DNA of 13,996 nt from Fibrobacter sp. (GCA_017550445.1 JAFZOV010000014.1:1-13996), one strand, 5' to 3'. Positions 1 to 7,720 are shown, numbered from the stretch's first letter. Notes: generated from the sequence alone by a model not told the origin. Numbers and translations: made by a program.

Positions 1-815
1 CGCAGGTAACTGTAAAGGCCACCATACTGCTGCAACGCAATGTGCTTTTGGGCCGAGTAGAAGCCCTTGTAATCCAGCATCGAAATAGCGCTAGCAATAA
101 ACTTGAGGGCGCTGGCCGTCGTGTCGTTAAAGGCGTTAGGGTACACAGAATCCATTACAAGAGCACCAACGCGAAGTCCAGAAGCATGGTCGACCAAAGG
201 CACGGCCACCACCGACTTGATAGACGGATTGTCGATATAGTACATGACACTCTTGGCCCCCGGAAGATCGCCCTCCAAAAGGCGGTTCACGTTGGAACGA
301 AACAGCTGACCCAAAAGGCCCGAAGTTTCCGTAATGCGAGTGCGAAGATTCACCGAAATTTCTTTGTCGTTTGCAAAATTGCGAATGCCCCATTCCCTCT
401 GGTTTTCCATCTGCGTAAACACGATGACAGAATTCACATGCGGAACAACAATCTTGAGCGCAAGCAACATGTCGGTCATGGAACGGTTAATATCGGCATT
501 GGCACGTGCCCAGACCTGGCTCACCTTGAGAGCGGCCTCGGGTTCATTCGCCATGCCCTTGGGGGCATTGGAAAATTCGTTTTGCAGGGTCGGAGTAATC
601 ACCGGGGTATTCGTAGTCGAGCGATTCTTGAAAATCGTCGGAATCGGAGCCGTTGCAGGCTGCTGGGCATTCGGACCGGCAAGACGCGGGCGGTTCATGC
701 AGGCAAGCACAAACGCAACAACGGCAAAGGGAATGAGGAACAGGAACATTCCCCCTTGGAATGCAAGGCCAAGCAAAAGCCCCGCGACCACGAACAAAAT
801 TTCTGCAACAGACAT
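1..815 (-). CDS. Membrane-anchored GAF-domain protein, 3' end cut by window edge
   Basis: The frame is open from an ATG at 815 down to base 1 with no stop, giving about 271 visible residues. Residues 4-40 are hydrophobic, either one long segment or a hairpin turning at G21-G22. A Pro/Thr/Asn-rich linker follows to about residue 95. Residues about 100-240 look like a GAF sensor domain: a helical start, a strand around VNSVIVFTQ, then the typical end KSVVAVPLVD, RVGALVMDS and a final helix starting AFNDTTASALKF. The start lies 10 bases after the lptG stop, so it is probably the third gene of the lptFG operon. The ribosome site is weak (GGGATC). Proteins of this build often end in an output domain such as GGDEF, but any such domain lies outside the window. 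Ligand and output are unknown. The frame and GAF-like fold are fairly secure; a signalling role is inference. Confidence 0.75.
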   Translation of the reverse strand, partial: MSVAEILFVVAGLLLGLAFQGGMFLFLIPFAVVAFVLACMNRPRLAGPNAQQPATAPIPTIFKNRSTTNTPVITPTLQNEFSNAPKGMANEPEAALKVSQVWARANADINRSMTDMLLALKIVVPHVNSVIVFTQMENQREWGIRNFANDKEISVNLRTRITETSGLLGQLFRSNVNRLLEGDLPGAKSVMYYIDNPSIKSVVAVPLVDHASGLRVGALVMDSVYPNAFNDTTASALKFIASAISMLDYKGFYSAQKHIALQQYGGLYSYL

Positions 816-825
816 ATCGATCCCG

Positions 826-1965
826 TTATAAACGGAAGGAACGGTACAGCATTACCACCGAGACGCCGCCATATACAAAATGACTGATCCATGCCGCCCA
901 AAAAGGCGAAAGCGCACCATTTTCTCCCATCTTCAAACCAATTCTTTCTAGGATATAATAGCTAAAAACAATCAAGAGGCCAACCCCGAACTTCTGAGAA
1001 AGGCCCCCAGAACGACTATAGCGGTGACAAAGGGCTGCACCGATGAGTAGCACAATCAAATTCATCCAATGGGCAGAACGTTTAAACTGCAGAGCCGTTT
1101 CCATAGCACGGGTATCTTCGCCGGAACGCCTAAGCACGTTGATACGCGCCATAACCATCTTGGAATCCATTTCGTCGGCTGTCTGGCGTTCGTTAATCAA
1201 GTCGCCCGGATAAGTCGTCACCTTTCCGCACAGTTTTTCGCGCTGAATCGAATACACCTTGACCGTTCCGTCCTTAAGGAATTCACGGCGGTTGCCGCGT
1301 TCAAACTGCCAACAGCCTGGCGGCGGATCTATGCTACTAAGCCTAGCGATGGAATCTAGCGAATCCTTGGGCGCATCTTCGATCCAGCGGGCAATTTTAG
1401 CATCGTAGCGTTCTACCAGGCGACCATCTTCGCGCAACAACAAAACCACATCGCGGCCAAAGCGGCCCTTGCCGGAATAATGCCTAAAGAACCAGCTGGC
1501 CCGTTCGCTGTCGATAAAGGTAAAGTCCCTTTTTTCCTTGATACGGGGATTTTTCTTTCTCTGGGCGTTGGTTTCCATGGTCTCTAGACGCTTGTGGTTT
1601 GCGTCAGGGAGCCAGAGTTCGCTCATCTCGTAAGAACCGATGGACACCAGAATACCAAACACAAAAATCGGGACCAGCGTCTTGAACGGAGCCTGGCCAG
1701 AACTCTGCATGGCACTCATTTCAAGGTGGCGAGTCATGTTACCGATAGAGGCCAGCACCGCAATAAACAGCGCCACCGGCGAAATCAGGTAAAGCATGTA
1801 AGGCAGGTAACTTACGTAGTAGTCAATGGCATCCTTGGTATCACGGGCAAGCCAAGTCTTGATGTTACCCACAAAATCAATGACCGCAAACATCAGGATT
1901 GCGCCCAAAAGCACAATCAGGAACATCTTCAGGAAATTCCACATCATGTACCGGGTGAACTTCAT
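826..1965 (-). CDS. lptG: LPS export ABC transporter permease, LptG-type (YjgP/YjgQ family)
   Basis: This 379-residue inner-membrane protein is one of two permease subunits of the Lpt exporter, which pulls lipopolysaccharide from the inner membrane toward the outer membrane using LptB ATP hydrolysis. Predicted membrane segments lie near residues 11-33, 53-75, 97-117, 300-314, 325-342 and 352-374. Between the third and fourth lies a periplasmic domain of about 180 residues, as expected for the family. The motif VIDFVGN at the end of the first helix resembles the DF(V/L)EN seen in LptG, which is why this copy is called LptG and the other LptF; the assignment between the two is less certain than the family. 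The start at 1965 is chosen because AGGAGG lies at 1971-1976 and the ATG overlaps the lptF stop as ATGA. A longer open frame reaches 2121 but only inside lptF. C219 and C246 in the periplasmic domain could form a disulfide. Confidence 0.88.
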   Translation of the reverse strand: MKFTRYMMWNFLKMFLIVLLGAILMFAVIDFVGNIKTWLARDTKDAIDYYVSYLPYMLYLISPVALFIAVLASIGNMTRHLEMSAMQSSGQAPFKTLVPIFVFGILVSIGSYEMSELWLPDANHKRLETMETNAQRKKNPRIKEKRDFTFIDSERASWFFRHYSGKGRFGRDVVLLLREDGRLVERYDAKIARWIEDAPKDSLDSIARLSSIDPPPGCWQFERGNRREFLKDGTVKVYSIQREKLCGKVTTYPGDLINERQTADEMDSKMVMARINVLRRSGEDTRAMETALQFKRSAHWMNLIVLLIGAALCHRYSRSGGLSQKFGVGLLIVFSYYILERIGLKMGENGALSPFWAAWISHFVYGGVSVVMLYRSFRL

Positions 1966-3374
1966 CCAATCCTCCTGGTAAAGAATCCGAAGAATTTCTT
2001 GAAGAACCCGCCGATGGCACGCAAGAACCTGAAGAACTTGGAATCGCCTGAGAAGCGGTCGCGAACCATTGCAATCGTAATGAATATGCCGAAGGTTCCG
2101 ATGATAATGTTCGACGCCCACATTGCAAGTACAGGGTCTATCAGGAGCCTATCCGCCATGTTTTCGCCACCGATCAAGCAAATCCAATAAATCACGAAGA
2201 ATGCAAGACTATAAAGGATACCCGTACCGATACCGCCCTTGCGGGCCATAATTCCAAGGGGCGCTCCAATCAGAATAAAGATAAAGCAAGCAAAGCCCGT
2301 GCTATACTTTTTGTGAATTTCGACCGTATACTGCGCCTTGCGCTTGAGTTCCGATTCCATTCGTCCGTACAATCTTTCGGTCGTTTTGAACGCCGCGATT
2401 TCTTGAACACGTACTCGCTGCAAGGACCGCCTGCGCTGGACAGAATCTATCTGCGCTCCGCTTTCCACCGCATCGGGAACAATGGAGTCGCCCAAGACTT
2501 GCTCCCGCAACTCCACCAAGGTATTCAACCTTTTTTCAAGAGCCTGCTCTCGATATTCCCCGTAGCGTTTTTCGGCATCTTCTACCACCTCGGTCATCAT
2601 CTCGATAGGCATTTCACGGTCGCTACGATAGCTACGGCTGCGACGTTCCAGGCGGTCGTCCACGTTTTTCATGGCGAGGTCTTGAGAGAAATAGCGGATA
2701 CGGAAATAGTTTTCCGGGTTATCGGCATCGGTCATGTGGGTTTCGCCGCTACGCAGGCGAAGCATGAGGGTAGCCCCGTTATCTTCGTATTCCATGGTCG
2801 CACTATCGGCATAAACAATGCGGGGAGCGCCCTTCTTTTCCATTTCGAAAATCTGGATTCCGTACAAAGTCCCCGTTACGGGGTCAATGCGGTTTACCCA
2901 GAGTTGCACATCGGGGAACTGGGTAATGAGTCTGCCGGCATCAATAAACACATGGGGCTTCTTACGAGACACCGCATTCATGAGTTCCACGGAGCGGTGG
3001 TTCGCCTCGGGCAGCACCCAGTTATTGAATACCACCATCAACACCGAAATGAGCATCGACACAAGGAGCACCGGTCGCATTAGCGACAGGGGCGAAACGC
3101 CGGCCGCCTTGCAAGCCGTAATTTCCTGGTCTCCCGAAAGCCTACCGAAAGCCATCAGGCTAGCCACCAACACTGCCATGGGAATCGAAAGGGAAAGCAT
3201 CCACGCCAGATTCAGCGCGAATATTTCAAGAACGGTAGAAGCCGGCAAGCCCTTAGAAAGAACATTATCGAGGATTTTAACGAGAAAATCCACCACGAAC
3301 AGGAACGTGATTCCAAAAAGAGCGGCCAAAAAGGGACCGATGAGCTCTTTCAACACGTAGCGGACTAAAATCAT
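1962..3374 (-). CDS. lptF: LPS export ABC transporter permease, LptF-type, with long periplasmic insertion
   Basis: This 470-residue protein is the partner permease of the Lpt exporter. Predicted membrane segments lie near residues 12-35, 55-77, 99-120, 357-375, 385-402 and 416-437. Family marks include SIPMAVLVASLMAFGRLS, the GDQEITACKAAG coupling region, LPEANHR after the third helix, and KYSTGFACFIFILIGAPLG in the fourth. The beta-strand-rich periplasmic domain spans about 125-250. Residues about 255-350 add a highly charged, probably coiled-coil stretch absent from the roughly 366-residue E. coli protein. The C-terminus ends in a basic aromatic tail rich in F, K and R. The ATG at 3374 has no strong ribosome site, but it starts the hydrophobic N-terminus correctly. 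The gene is divergent from the BamD-like gene across 64 bases and overlaps lptG by four bases, which indicates translational coupling. Confidence 0.88.
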   Translation of the reverse strand: MILVRYVLKELIGPFLAALFGITFLFVVDFLVKILDNVLSKGLPASTVLEIFALNLAWMLSLSIPMAVLVASLMAFGRLSGDQEITACKAAGVSPLSLMRPVLLVSMLISVLMVVFNNWVLPEANHRSVELMNAVSRKKPHVFIDAGRLITQFPDVQLWVNRIDPVTGTLYGIQIFEMEKKGAPRIVYADSATMEYEDNGATLMLRLRSGETHMTDADNPENYFRIRYFSQDLAMKNVDDRLERRSRSYRSDREMPIEMMTEVVEDAEKRYGEYREQALEKRLNTLVELREQVLGDSIVPDAVESGAQIDSVQRRRSLQRVRVQEIAAFKTTERLYGRMESELKRKAQYTVEIHKKYSTGFACFIFILIGAPLGIMARKGGIGTGILYSLAFFVIYWICLIGGENMADRLLIDPVLAMWASNIIIGTFGIFITIAMVRDRFSGDSKFFRFLRAIGGFFKKFFGFFTRRIG

Positions 3375-3398
3375 TTTTCTGAACTTACAAAATTTTCT

Positions 3399-3416
3399 AC
3401 TTTACGGGAGTAAAGT
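3399..3416. promoter_or_regulatory. Perfect 7-bp inverted repeat in the lptF/bamD divergent intergenic region
   Basis: ACTTTAC at 3399-3405 is mirrored by GTAAAGT at 3410-3416 around the spacer GGGA. It lies in the middle of the 64-base gap that must hold both divergent promoters. A possible -10 (TAGAAT, 3417-3422) for the plus-strand gene abuts its right arm, but I see no convincing -35 in either direction. It may be an operator shared by the two genes. That role is inference; the symmetry is directly visible. Confidence 0.4.
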
Positions 3417-3438
3417 TAGAATTAACCAAAGAAAAAAA

Positions 3439-4293
3439 ATGAACCTGTTCAAAAAGATTCCCTTATTCCTTTGTATTTTAGCCGAAACAGCATTTTTAGT
3501 AGGATGTTCTTCTAGCGGACAAACCAAGATGAAACATACCGAATGGTGCCGTATCCGCTACGAACACGCAGAGGAACTTTTCAAGAAAGAAAAATATGGC
3601 CGCGCCACCGACAAGCTGGAAGAAATTCTTGCAACTTGTGCAGGCACCGGTTATATGGAACAGGCTCAATTCTTGATTGCTGAAAGCTATTTCAACATGG
3701 AAGACTGGATTGAAGCCCGCGGAGAATACGGCAGCTTCATCTTGAACTTCCCGGGCTCGCCCTTTATCGAAACCGCCGAATTCCGCAAGGCGGTTTCCTC
3801 CTTCAACATGGAATTCCGCGTGAGCCGCGACGAAGCGAACACCACCGTCGCCATGAAGGACTTTGAGCGCTACCTGTCCAACTACCCCGAATCCCCGTTG
3901 CGCGACTCGGTGAACTACTACTACAACCTGTTGGTAGAACGTTTGGCAGAAAAGGAATTCCAGACCGCAAGACTTTACCTGCGCATGGACAAGTACCAGG
4001 CCGCCGTAATCTACTTCAAGGAATTCCTTGAAACCTACCCCAACAGCAAGCGCCGCACCGAAGCCCTGTTCATGATCGCACAGGCGTACAACGAACTGGA
4101 CCAGTTCGAGACGGCGAAGCTTTACCTGAATATTGCCCGTAACGAGGCGAGCCCCGACGACAAGAAGATTCAGAAGCAAATCGAAAAGACCGAAAAGAAA
4201 ATTGACAAGGCCGAAATTGCTTTTGCCAAGCGCATGAAGAAGGATTCCCAGAAGAAGCGCTTCTTTAAAGAAGACCGCGAAATGCAGAACTAG
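3439..4293 (+). CDS. bamD: BamD-like outer-membrane TPR lipoprotein
   Basis: The 284-residue protein starts with a lipoprotein signal, hydrophobic residues 7-22 and lipobox LVGC with C23 as the predicted lipidated cysteine, followed by SSS. Helical repeat pairs fill residues about 38-245, with TPR-like signatures such as AEELFKKEKYGRATDKLEEIL, AQFLIAESYFNMEDWIEA, YQAAVIYFKEFLETYPNSK and AQAYNELDQFETAKLYL. The repeated phrase FPGSP / YPESPL / YPNSK before each helix pair is typical of BamD (YfiO/ComL), a part of the BAM complex that inserts beta-barrel proteins into the outer membrane. Length fits the family, though the lysine-rich tail (about 246-284) is somewhat extended. The start is preceded by a purine run (AAAGAAAAAAA) rather than a classic ribosome site. 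Generic TPR lipoproteins look similar, so the BamD name is probable, not certain. Confidence 0.8.
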   Translation: MNLFKKIPLFLCILAETAFLVGCSSSGQTKMKHTEWCRIRYEHAEELFKKEKYGRATDKLEEILATCAGTGYMEQAQFLIAESYFNMEDWIEARGEYGSFILNFPGSPFIETAEFRKAVSSFNMEFRVSRDEANTTVAMKDFERYLSNYPESPLRDSVNYYYNLLVERLAEKEFQTARLYLRMDKYQAAVIYFKEFLETYPNSKRRTEALFMIAQAYNELDQFETAKLYLNIARNEASPDDKKIQKQIEKTEKKIDKAEIAFAKRMKKDSQKKRFFKEDREMQN

Positions 4294-4302
4294 ATGAAAG
4301 AT

Positions 4303-4337
4303 AGTAGGAAGTAGGAAGTAGACAGTCGGTAGAGCTT
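4303..4337. repeat. Heptamer array A (unit AGTAGGA) just after the bamD stop
   Basis: Two exact copies of AGTAGGA (4303-4309, 4310-4316) are followed by the diverged units AGTAGAC (4317-4323), AGTCGGT (4324-4330) and AGAGCTT (4331-4337). The array begins 10 bases after the TAG stop of the preceding gene. Because 7 is not a multiple of 3, the TAG inside the unit falls in all three forward frames over successive copies. It shares its period, but not its sequence, with three other arrays in this window. Confidence 0.7.
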
Positions 4338-4342
4338 AGACA

Positions 4343-4370
4343 CGTCATTGCGAGCGAAGCGAAGCAATCC
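4343..4370. repeat. Interspersed repeat of the ATTGCGAGCGAAGCGAAGCAAT type
   Basis: This 28-base element contains ATTGC at 4347-4351 and GCAAT at 4364-4368 as inverted ends around GAGCGAAGCGAA. From memory, near-identical short repeats occur between genes in many unrelated bacterial genomes; read from the other strand they give peptide fragments like LLRFARND. Here it lies directly after heptamer array A and before the next gene. Its function is unknown. Confidence 0.55.
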
Positions 4371-4407
4371 AAAGTAGAAAAAGAAAGGGTTACGCACGAA
4401 GTATTTA

Positions 4408-5223
4408 TTGCAAATAGCACTGGTGGCAATTCTTGCCGCATCTGCCATGGCCGCCGAAGAGACTTCGGCTCGCGACCGTTCTAGGCTATCCATCTTTTTG
4501 CAGCCCGCTGTTTCATTTCTGGACTTTCCAGAACGTGAATACTTTCAGAACGCCATCGACACGCTCTATTACAGCTTTAAGCAAGACGCCCTGACCGAAA
4601 GCGAATCCCTCAGTGTAGCCAAGCAGGATTTTCAGAAGGTGAATTTCTGCTTTCCACTATCTGCCGGACTCCAATACCAGATTCTCAAGGACAACTTCAT
4701 TAGCGCAGGCGTCAGCTTTATTTACGACAACGAATCGGTAGTGCTTACCGACCGCAAGAACCGCACCCACAATTACAGCTACACTATCCAGGGAATGCCC
4801 TTTTTCCTGGAATACCGTCTAGGCGTTCCGAAAAACTTGATGACCCTTTCGGGCGAAAGCCTTTTCAGCATAGCCGTGCGCTGGTACTGGGTCTTGCCAG
4901 GTACCGAGATTTACTCCACCTGGGGCATGCTTGAAGCAAAGACTCCCCTGCTGGGAGCAGGCTTTGGCGTAAGCGTCGGCTACCTGATTGCAAACTGGAA
5001 AAATTTCAACATTTATGGCGACATTGGATTCAGCAGCATCAAGGTTGAATCAGAAAAGAAGTTCTCTAAAATTGTTCCCGACGGTCCCGATGAGAAGGCC
5101 AAGTGGAACATTGGCGGACTCACCATGCAAGTACGCGTAGGCTTTGGCTTATGGAATGAGCCCGAGCCCATCGAAGATAAAGACGATTCTGACGACGATG
5201 ACAAAAAAGACCCGGAGGAATAA
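4408..5223 (+). CDS. Exported beta-barrel-like protein with acidic tail, unknown function; start uncertain (ACG at 4396 or TTG at 4408)
   Basis: I do not recognise the family. The protein has an N-terminal export signal, alternating aromatic/hydrophobic stretches suggesting beta strands (FCFPLSAGLQYQI, FISAGVSFIYD, GMPFFLEYRLG, FSIAVRWYWVLPG, LLGAGFGVSVGYLI, FNIYGDIGFSSI, LTMQVRVGFGLW), and an extreme acidic tail after NEPEPIED rich in D, E and K. This fits a small outer-membrane barrel whose tail may bind cations. The annotated start is the TTG at 4408, the first conventional start. The frame stays open upstream to a TAG at 4375, and a ribosome site AAAGGG (4384-4389) sits six bases before an ACG at 4396. 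Starting there yields KYLLQIALVAILAASAMA after Met, a better signal peptide with a lysine. The stop TAA overlaps the next ATG by one base, so it is coupled to the PHP gene. Confidence 0.7.
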   Translation: MQIALVAILAASAMAAEETSARDRSRLSIFLQPAVSFLDFPEREYFQNAIDTLYYSFKQDALTESESLSVAKQDFQKVNFCFPLSAGLQYQILKDNFISAGVSFIYDNESVVLTDRKNRTHNYSYTIQGMPFFLEYRLGVPKNLMTLSGESLFSIAVRWYWVLPGTEIYSTWGMLEAKTPLLGAGFGVSVGYLIANWKNFNIYGDIGFSSIKVESEKKFSKIVPDGPDEKAKWNIGGLTMQVRVGFGLWNEPEPIEDKDDSDDDDKKDPEE

Positions 5224-6824
5224 TGAGCATTATTCCTGGCGAGAAGCTGCATTACGCCGAAACGCATTTTAAGTTCAAACTTCCGTGGTCGCTGCTATAC
5301 AAGCCCTGGCCCGAAATTCTGGTAGATGCGCCATTTCAATTTGTCCCCAACGCAAAGCCCATGTTATGGATTGTGGTGCGAGACGCCCACCGGTTTCCGA
5401 CCCTTATCGAAAAGATGGAAATCCATTTTGTCGGGATCGAGTCCGATGTTAAACACATCCCCGAAAGATTCCTGGATTTGCAATTCCGGGCAACGGAACA
5501 ATACTGCTTTTACCCGATACACTTGGGCATTCTTCCGGCCGGGTGCTACGAAATTCACTGCAAGATTTACGCCAAGCGAATTGAAACCGGTAGCGGAAAA
5601 ATCATCGGAAAAGAAAAGGTCTTTAGCCGTTGGAATTATCCGGGATTAAAACCCACACCGCTCAAAATTCGAATTCTTGCAGAAGATCCCCCAAAGGCGC
5701 CTGGCTTTGTTGCAGGCGAAATGCATTGCCACACCTATTATTCGGCAGACCACGTAGAACACGGAGCCTCGCCCCAAATAATGCAGCAGGCAGCCAAAGC
5801 CGTAGGCCTTGACTTTGTAAGTTGCACCGACCATACCTACGATTTTGCCTACACCACCGAAGACTACACCAAAGAGGCTGACACTCCCCTCACCCGCTTC
5901 GACGCCCTCCGGGAAGAAATCCGCATTCTGAATCAAGCCGCAGATATGCCGCTCATGATTGCTGGCGAAGAAGTTTCTGCCGGCAATTCCAAGGGAGAAA
6001 ACGTCCACATGACAGTTCTCGGGCCTAGCGGATACCTGCCGGGCCTCGGTGACTGCGGGCGCAACTGGCTCGATAACAAGCCCACGCTCAAGATTTCAAA
6101 ACTGCTGGAAATGACCGATGCCCATTGCTTTGCGGCCCACCCCATGCAGCCGATGGGCTACATCGAAAAATTCATTTTCCGCCGCGGCTACTGGAGTCAC
6201 AAAGACTTGAACCTGGACGCCAGCCACAAGATTCGAGGAATCCAGTTCTGGAACGGCATTCGCGACGAAGGCTTTAAGCTAGGACGTGAATGGTGGATCG
6301 AAGAACTGGGTAAAGGCAATTACCTTTTGCCCATCGGCGGAAACGACGCTCACGGCGACTTGAACGACACCACATCCGTGAATACGCCGCTGATTTCGTT
6401 GAAGCATAGCCGCGACCATGTTTTCGGAAAGGTCAGAACGGTTGTTAAAATAATAGACGAGAGACGAGAGACGAAAGACGAGAGAGGATTCTCGCTTGAA
6501 TCGCTCAACGAAGCTTTCGCGGGCGACAACTGCTACATTACCGACGGTCCGGCCCTCTGGTGGGAACGCGGCGAAAAGAAGATTACATTCCACGCCCGCA
6601 ACACCCAGGACTTCGGCGGAGCCTTCCGCTACATCCGTATTTTTGGCCGGCGCCGCAACAACAACGGAAAACTTGCCAGCCAAGAAAGCATCTGTATGGA
6701 AAGCCTGGTTTTGCCCCCTGCCAGTACAGACATCACCGTCAACACGGATGACTTTGCTTACCTGCGCGCCGAATGCGAAACAGCCACTGGCAAATTCGCC
6801 ATGACCTCTGCCGCTGTAATCTAG
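5223..6824 (+). CDS. PHP-domain metal-dependent phosphoesterase (CehA/McbA-like)
   Basis: The 533-residue protein has a PHP-type metallohydrolase core at about residues 160-400. Visible metal-ligand candidates are E166/H168/H170 (GEMHCHTYYSAD), D203/H204 (SCTDHT), E249/E250 (IAGEEVS), H262, H306 (FAAHP) and D375/H377 (GGNDAHG). This pattern matches PHP phosphoesterases such as the CehA/McbA group, which cleave phosphoester-type bonds with two or three metal ions; the substrate cannot be told from sequence. The first 155 residues form a separate beta-rich domain, and the last 100 residues another. No signal peptide is seen, so it is probably cytoplasmic. GGAGG at 5214-5218 precedes the ATG at 5223, which overlaps the previous stop. 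Residues about 410-423 (DERRETKDERG) are encoded by an in-frame 7-base repeat array and look like an insertion relative to the surrounding fold. Confidence 0.85.
   Translation: MSIIPGEKLHYAETHFKFKLPWSLLYKPWPEILVDAPFQFVPNAKPMLWIVVRDAHRFPTLIEKMEIHFVGIESDVKHIPERFLDLQFRATEQYCFYPIHLGILPAGCYEIHCKIYAKRIETGSGKIIGKEKVFSRWNYPGLKPTPLKIRILAEDPPKAPGFVAGEMHCHTYYSADHVEHGASPQIMQQAAKAVGLDFVSCTDHTYDFAYTTEDYTKEADTPLTRFDALREEIRILNQAADMPLMIAGEEVSAGNSKGENVHMTVLGPSGYLPGLGDCGRNWLDNKPTLKISKLLEMTDAHCFAAHPMQPMGYIEKFIFRRGYWSHKDLNLDASHKIRGIQFWNGIRDEGFKLGREWWIEELGKGNYLLPIGGNDAHGDLNDTTSVNTPLISLKHSRDHVFGKVRTVVKIIDERRETKDERGFSLESLNEAFAGDNCYITDGPALWWERGEKKITFHARNTQDFGGAFRYIRIFGRRRNNNGKLASQESICMESLVLPPASTDITVNTDDFAYLRAECETATGKFAMTSAAVI
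6455..6489. repeat. Heptamer array B (unit AGACGAG) inside the PHP gene
   Basis: Five consecutive units are seen: AGACGAG (6455-6461), AGACGAG (6462-6468), AGACGAA (6469-6475), AGACGAG (6476-6482) and AGAGGAT (6483-6489). The unit contains no stop in any frame on either strand, so it is tolerated in coding sequence, where it gives the charged peptide DERRETKDERG. Any change of one or two units would shift the frame of the last 110 codons. Confidence 0.75.
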
Positions 6825-6832
6825 GAGGACTC

Positions 6833-7720
6833 ATGCCACCCGAAGAAGAAGAGCCGCAGTATCCTGAAACAGTCTGCGCATCCGAAGGCACGTTCCGCCA
6901 GATTCGCGATGACAGTTTGGTACTTCTTTCGCAAGGGATTTCGCACCGTCTGATCCGTACAGAAGAAGGCCCCTTCCAGATTTTTATTCTGCCTGAACAC
7001 GAAGACCGCGCGCGCTTACAGCTAGCCCTATATCGCAAAGAAAACCCGCCTAAAGAAGAAAATCCGCCGATACCATTAAGTTTTAGCTTGCAGCCCCTAT
7101 GGGTTTTGATCGCACCCACTATCGTCACGCTCATCGACTTTACAGATAAAGTAAATTTTCACACCCGCGGAATTTCAGACGCAGGCAAGGTGCTAAAAGG
7201 CGAATGGTTTCGCAGTTTCACGGCGCAGACTCTGCATGGCGATGTTCGTCACCTAGCATCGAACCTCTTGTGCGGATACATCGTAATGAACATGATCACC
7301 TTCCGCATTCCGCTGCTTAGGCTCGCGCCGTTTATCGCGATTGCCTCTGCAGTAGCGAACCTGTGCGTTTCTTTTACGGTGCAGACGCATTTCCGCTCCC
7401 TTGGATTTTCCACATTCGTGTTCGCCGCCATCGGTTGCCTTTCGGTGATTGAATTCAGGCTCATGCCCAAGGAAACGCACGGCCTGCTTCGCAGGTTCGC
7501 GCCGCTCTGCGGTGCAGCCTCCCTCGCCGTATTCCTTGGACTCGGCGAGAACGCGGACATCCTCGGCCACGCCTACGGATTCATTGCAGGACTCTTCTGC
7601 GGATTTATACCCAATAAAAAAAGCCTGCGCTGGGGGACTCCCCTTTCGAACGCAGACGGAATCGGCTTGCTACTCTACTACGGCCTTTATATTGCCGCAT
7701 GGAAGTTTGCACTGACATAA
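6833..7720 (+). CDS. Rhomboid-family intramembrane serine protease
   Basis: Rhomboids cut transmembrane proteins within the lipid bilayer using a Ser-His pair. In this 295-residue protein the family marks are HGDVRHLASNLL (H135, H140, N144), LGFSTFVFA with G191 and catalytic S193, and LGHAYGFIAGLFCG with catalytic H246. The classic G-x-S-G-x box here reads GFSTF, so the Gly after Ser is replaced by Thr, but Ser and His are both present and activity is plausible. A soluble acidic N-terminal region (residues 1-82) precedes the first membrane helix (about 85-102). Further helices lie near 140-158, 165-182, 190-208, 224-238, 244-258 and 276-292. AGGAGG at 6823-6828 overlaps the previous stop and fixes the ATG at 6833; an upstream ATG in the same frame lies inside the PHP gene without a ribosome site. 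It is the last gene of the plus-strand run. The substrate is unknown. Confidence 0.87.
   Translation: MPPEEEEPQYPETVCASEGTFRQIRDDSLVLLSQGISHRLIRTEEGPFQIFILPEHEDRARLQLALYRKENPPKEENPPIPLSFSLQPLWVLIAPTIVTLIDFTDKVNFHTRGISDAGKVLKGEWFRSFTAQTLHGDVRHLASNLLCGYIVMNMITFRIPLLRLAPFIAIASAVANLCVSFTVQTHFRSLGFSTFVFAAIGCLSVIEFRLMPKETHGLLRRFAPLCGAASLAVFLGLGENADILGHAYGFIAGLFCGFIPNKKSLRWGTPLSNADGIGLLLYYGLYIAAWKFALT

Noticed and set aside
1966..2121. N-terminal extension of LptG by 52 codons
   Set aside because: It lies inside lptF, has no membrane or signal character, and the ATG at 1965 has a perfect ribosome site and ATGA overlap.
6773..6832. Upstream start for the rhomboid protein
   Set aside because: It lies within the PHP gene and lacks a ribosome site; AGGAGG at 6823-6828 clearly serves the ATG at 6833.
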